Below are positions 5,616 through 6,949 of a stretch of DNA of 6,949 bases, one piece after another. The notes beneath the pieces were generated by a model. That model was not told the origin of the DNA. It searched no databases and saw only the letters and a list, made by a program, of their open reading frames with translations. The DNA comes from UMGS1851 sp900555605 (GTDB lineage: Bacteria; Bacillota; Clostridia; UBA1212; UBA1255). The stretch lies in contig CABROF010000116.1 in assembly GCA_902472555.1 (NCBI GenBank), positions 1 through 6,949 of the forward strand, read 5' to 3'. The first letter of the stretch is position 1; each line of letters opens with the position of its first letter. A program made the translations under genes and the position numbers.

Positions 5616-5978
5616 TTATTCGGACATGGAGTCGGGGCCTATTTTCACGCCGTCCCGCCACAGCCTTTCAATATTATAGTAAGCGCGCTCCTCTTCAAGA
5701 AAAATATGCACGACGACATCGAGATAATCCAGTAAAATCCATTTTGCGGAATCATATCCTTCGATATGGCTGCAGGGGCGGCCTTCCGCCTTCAGCTTTT
5801 CTATCACTTCCCCGGCAATTCCCCGCAGATGAACGGAAGATGTGCCGCTGCAGATGATAAAATAATCTGTAATGATCGTAACGTTCTGGGTATTGATGAC
5901 TTCAATGTCTTTTGCCTTTCTGTCCTCCAAGAGCTTCACGATTTTGTCTGCCAGTGCTTTGCTTGTTATTTGCTCCAT
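5616..5978 (-). CDS. rsfS: Ribosomal silencing factor RsfS (Iojap/YbeB family)
   Basis: The protein has 120 aa, the usual length. A good Shine-Dalgarno GGAG (5985-5988) sits 6 bp before the ATG. The whole chain is the RsfS domain. Hallmark segments are KAKDIEVINTQ near 22, TDYFIICSGTSSVHLRGIA near 37, the HIEGYDSAKWILLDYLDVVVHIF block near 71, and the REYY-like RAYYNIERLW near 98. The family binds ribosomal protein uL14 on the 50S subunit and blocks joining with the 30S subunit, lowering translation in stationary phase or starvation. It sits just downstream of the NadD-YqeK gene, the common Bacillota arrangement. In many relatives an LCP (LytR) gene lies between them; here none does. Confidence 0.95.
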   Translation of the reverse strand: MEQITSKALADKIVKLLEDRKAKDIEVINTQNVTIITDYFIICSGTSSVHLRGIAGEVIEKLKAEGRPCSHIEGYDSAKWILLDYLDVVVHIFLEEERAYYNIERLWRDGVKIGPDSMSE

Positions 5979-5994
5979 ATACTTCTCCGTTTCT

Positions 5995-6031
5995 CCGGCG
6001 AGAAAACAAACTGCATTCCCGCCTTCGCCGG
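5995..6031 (-). repeat. 7-bp inverted repeat in the rsfS leader
   Basis: CCGGCGA (5995-6001) is the exact reverse complement of TCGCCGG (6025-6031), with a 23-nt loop, in the 95-bp gap between nadD-yqeK and rsfS. In the minus-strand RNA the 3' arm ends 6 nt before the GGAG ribosome site. Folding could therefore affect access to it or protect a processed 5' end. No T-run follows, so it is not a terminator. Confidence 0.35.
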
Positions 6032-6073
6032 CCCGCAGGAAATGCTGATTCCAATGAATACCGCTCCGTTATT

Positions 6074-6949
6074 TTACTCCAAACCCATACTTCTGACAAT
6101 CCAATTTCTCGTCCGCACCGTGTCAATGCACAAGGGCTTCTTATCCTTCTCAAGGACGTGCCGGATTACCATGTCACATTCCGCCAACATCCCTTCCCGC
6201 AAGCCTTTTTTCAGCTGCTGCCGCACATAGTCGAAATGCGGCCCACGGCGGCCCGGCCCCGTATAAACGGCCACAAACACAATCTGCGCAACAAGTCCCA
6301 TCTCCGGCTGCCCTGTGACATGGCAGCGAATCGCCTCCAAAATCTCCGGATCCTCAATTCCGTACCGTTCCTTTGCCAGGTACGCCCCTGCTTTGCCATG
6401 AACAGTATTTTCACACGCTCCGTCATAGCAGTCCCCAGACGGAGTCAGGTCCGCCGCATCCATCCACACAAGCTGTTCCGGGTCCAGTTCCTTGGCGCAG
6501 TCGTGTAAAATACCGGCGATTCTGCAGGTTTCTTCATCTGCGCCGAAAAGATGTGCCAATCTGACGCACTCCTCCATCACGCCGACAGAATGAAGAAATC
6601 GCTTCGGGCTCAGCTGCTGCTTGAGATCCGCATAAATTTCCGAAAAAGACAGCTTCTCTGTTTCCCCACGGTACAGGCCGTGTTCGGCAATATAATCTGC
6701 GACAGGCGGAGGCAGCAGGGACGCCGCCTCCCGGCCGCAGCGGATCAAATCTCTGATTTCCGTAGAAGAAATGTCCACCTGCGGTCCGTCAACCACATGA
6801 ATCACCGCACCCGCCGCCGCGGCCTCTTTGCATGCCGCTTCAAACGCCGTTCTGTCATATCCCGGCCGGACTGTGGCAATAAACGCGCAAAGCCGGAAAA
6901 CCGCTTCCGCCTGTTTCCATTTTGTAAGCTCCCCCGGCACGTCGGCGCC
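6074..6949 (-). CDS. Partial NadD-YqeK fusion: nicotinate-nucleotide adenylyltransferase plus HD hydrolase domain
   Basis: The frame is open to the right edge, so the N-terminal half of NadD is missing; 291 codons are visible. Residues 1-93 are the end of NadD, which makes deamido-NAD from nicotinate mononucleotide and ATP. They carry GAD and W in 'GADVPGELTKW', then RPGYDR, the conserved ISSTEIR motif (60-66), and the closing VADYIAEHGLY. Residues from about 100 to the end are a YqeK HD domain, a family known to hydrolyse diadenosine tetraphosphate (Ap4A). The sequence shows H120 in FLHSVGV, H149-D150 in ILHDCAKEL, H184 in VHGKAGAYL and H210 in CHVTG. At the last metal-ligand site the usual ADYIEP-type motif reads AVYTGP, with V228 in place of Asp and G231 in place of Glu. 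NadD-YqeK fusions are known in Mollicutes and some Clostridia. The NadD half appears normal; activity of the HD half is doubtful. rsfS lies 95 bp downstream. Confidence 0.9.
   Translation of the reverse strand, partial: GADVPGELTKWKQAEAVFRLCAFIATVRPGYDRTAFEAACKEAAAAGAVIHVVDGPQVDISSTEIRDLIRCGREAASLLPPPVADYIAEHGLYRGETEKLSFSEIYADLKQQLSPKRFLHSVGVMEECVRLAHLFGADEETCRIAGILHDCAKELDPEQLVWMDAADLTPSGDCYDGACENTVHGKAGAYLAKERYGIEDPEILEAIRCHVTGQPEMGLVAQIVFVAVYTGPGRRGPHFDYVRQQLKKGLREGMLAECDMVIRHVLEKDKKPLCIDTVRTRNWIVRSMGLE

Noticed and set aside
5912..6508. 198-aa plus-strand frame across rsfS and nadD-yqeK
   Set aside because: It is antisense to two strongly recognised families and has no supporting features.

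Overview
The window looks like part of a chromosome from an anaerobic, gut-type Clostridia (Lachnospiraceae or Oscillospirales-like, Bacillota). The reasons are purine-rich Shine-Dalgarno sequences before most genes, sigma-A-like promoters, a NadD-YqeK / RsfS housekeeping block, and several proline/threonine-rich surface proteins with the composition common in these bacteria. Base composition is moderate to GC-rich, except for a clearly AT-rich stretch at about 1480-2460. The lineage is an inference; there is no rRNA or marker phylogeny here.

Left part (1-1245, minus strand): two envelope genes lie 21 bp apart. The upstream one (313-1245) encodes a secreted, C-terminally membrane-anchored protein with a cohesin-like beta-sandwich and a long Pro/Thr/Glu-rich stalk. 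The downstream one (1-291, cut by the window edge) begins with a signal-anchor followed by another P/E/T-rich region that contains a 21-bp tandem repeat. A good minus-strand promoter lies at 1448-1476.

Centre (1246-2465): a divergent intergenic region carries a near-consensus plus-strand promoter (1568-1596). It drives an AT-rich two-gene islet: a 79-aa two-helix membrane protein, coupled by an ATGA overlap to a 96-aa secreted protein with a single FG-GAP/VCBS-like calcium-loop repeat. A perfect 15-bp inverted repeat (2267-2309) closes the islet. Next, on the plus strand, is a 458-aa protein with an N-terminal zinc ribbon, one membrane helix and a DUF5050-like beta-propeller (2466-3842).

Right part (3872-6949, minus strand): a block read leftward runs from NadD-YqeK (NAD synthesis fused to an HD hydrolase, 5' end beyond the window) to RsfS (ribosome silencing), a CorA-type divalent cation transporter and a phosphoglycolate-phosphatase-like HAD enzyme. 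It converges on the zinc-ribbon gene with a 29-bp gap. All are recognisable families. The main anomaly is in the YqeK HD domain, where the final metal-ligand aspartate is replaced by valine and a nearby conserved glutamate by glycine.

I see no CRISPR array, tRNA, rRNA, insertion sequence or complete novel system. The best candidates for unfamiliar biology are the AT-rich secreted/membrane islet, the cohesin-like surface pair, and the altered YqeK domain.
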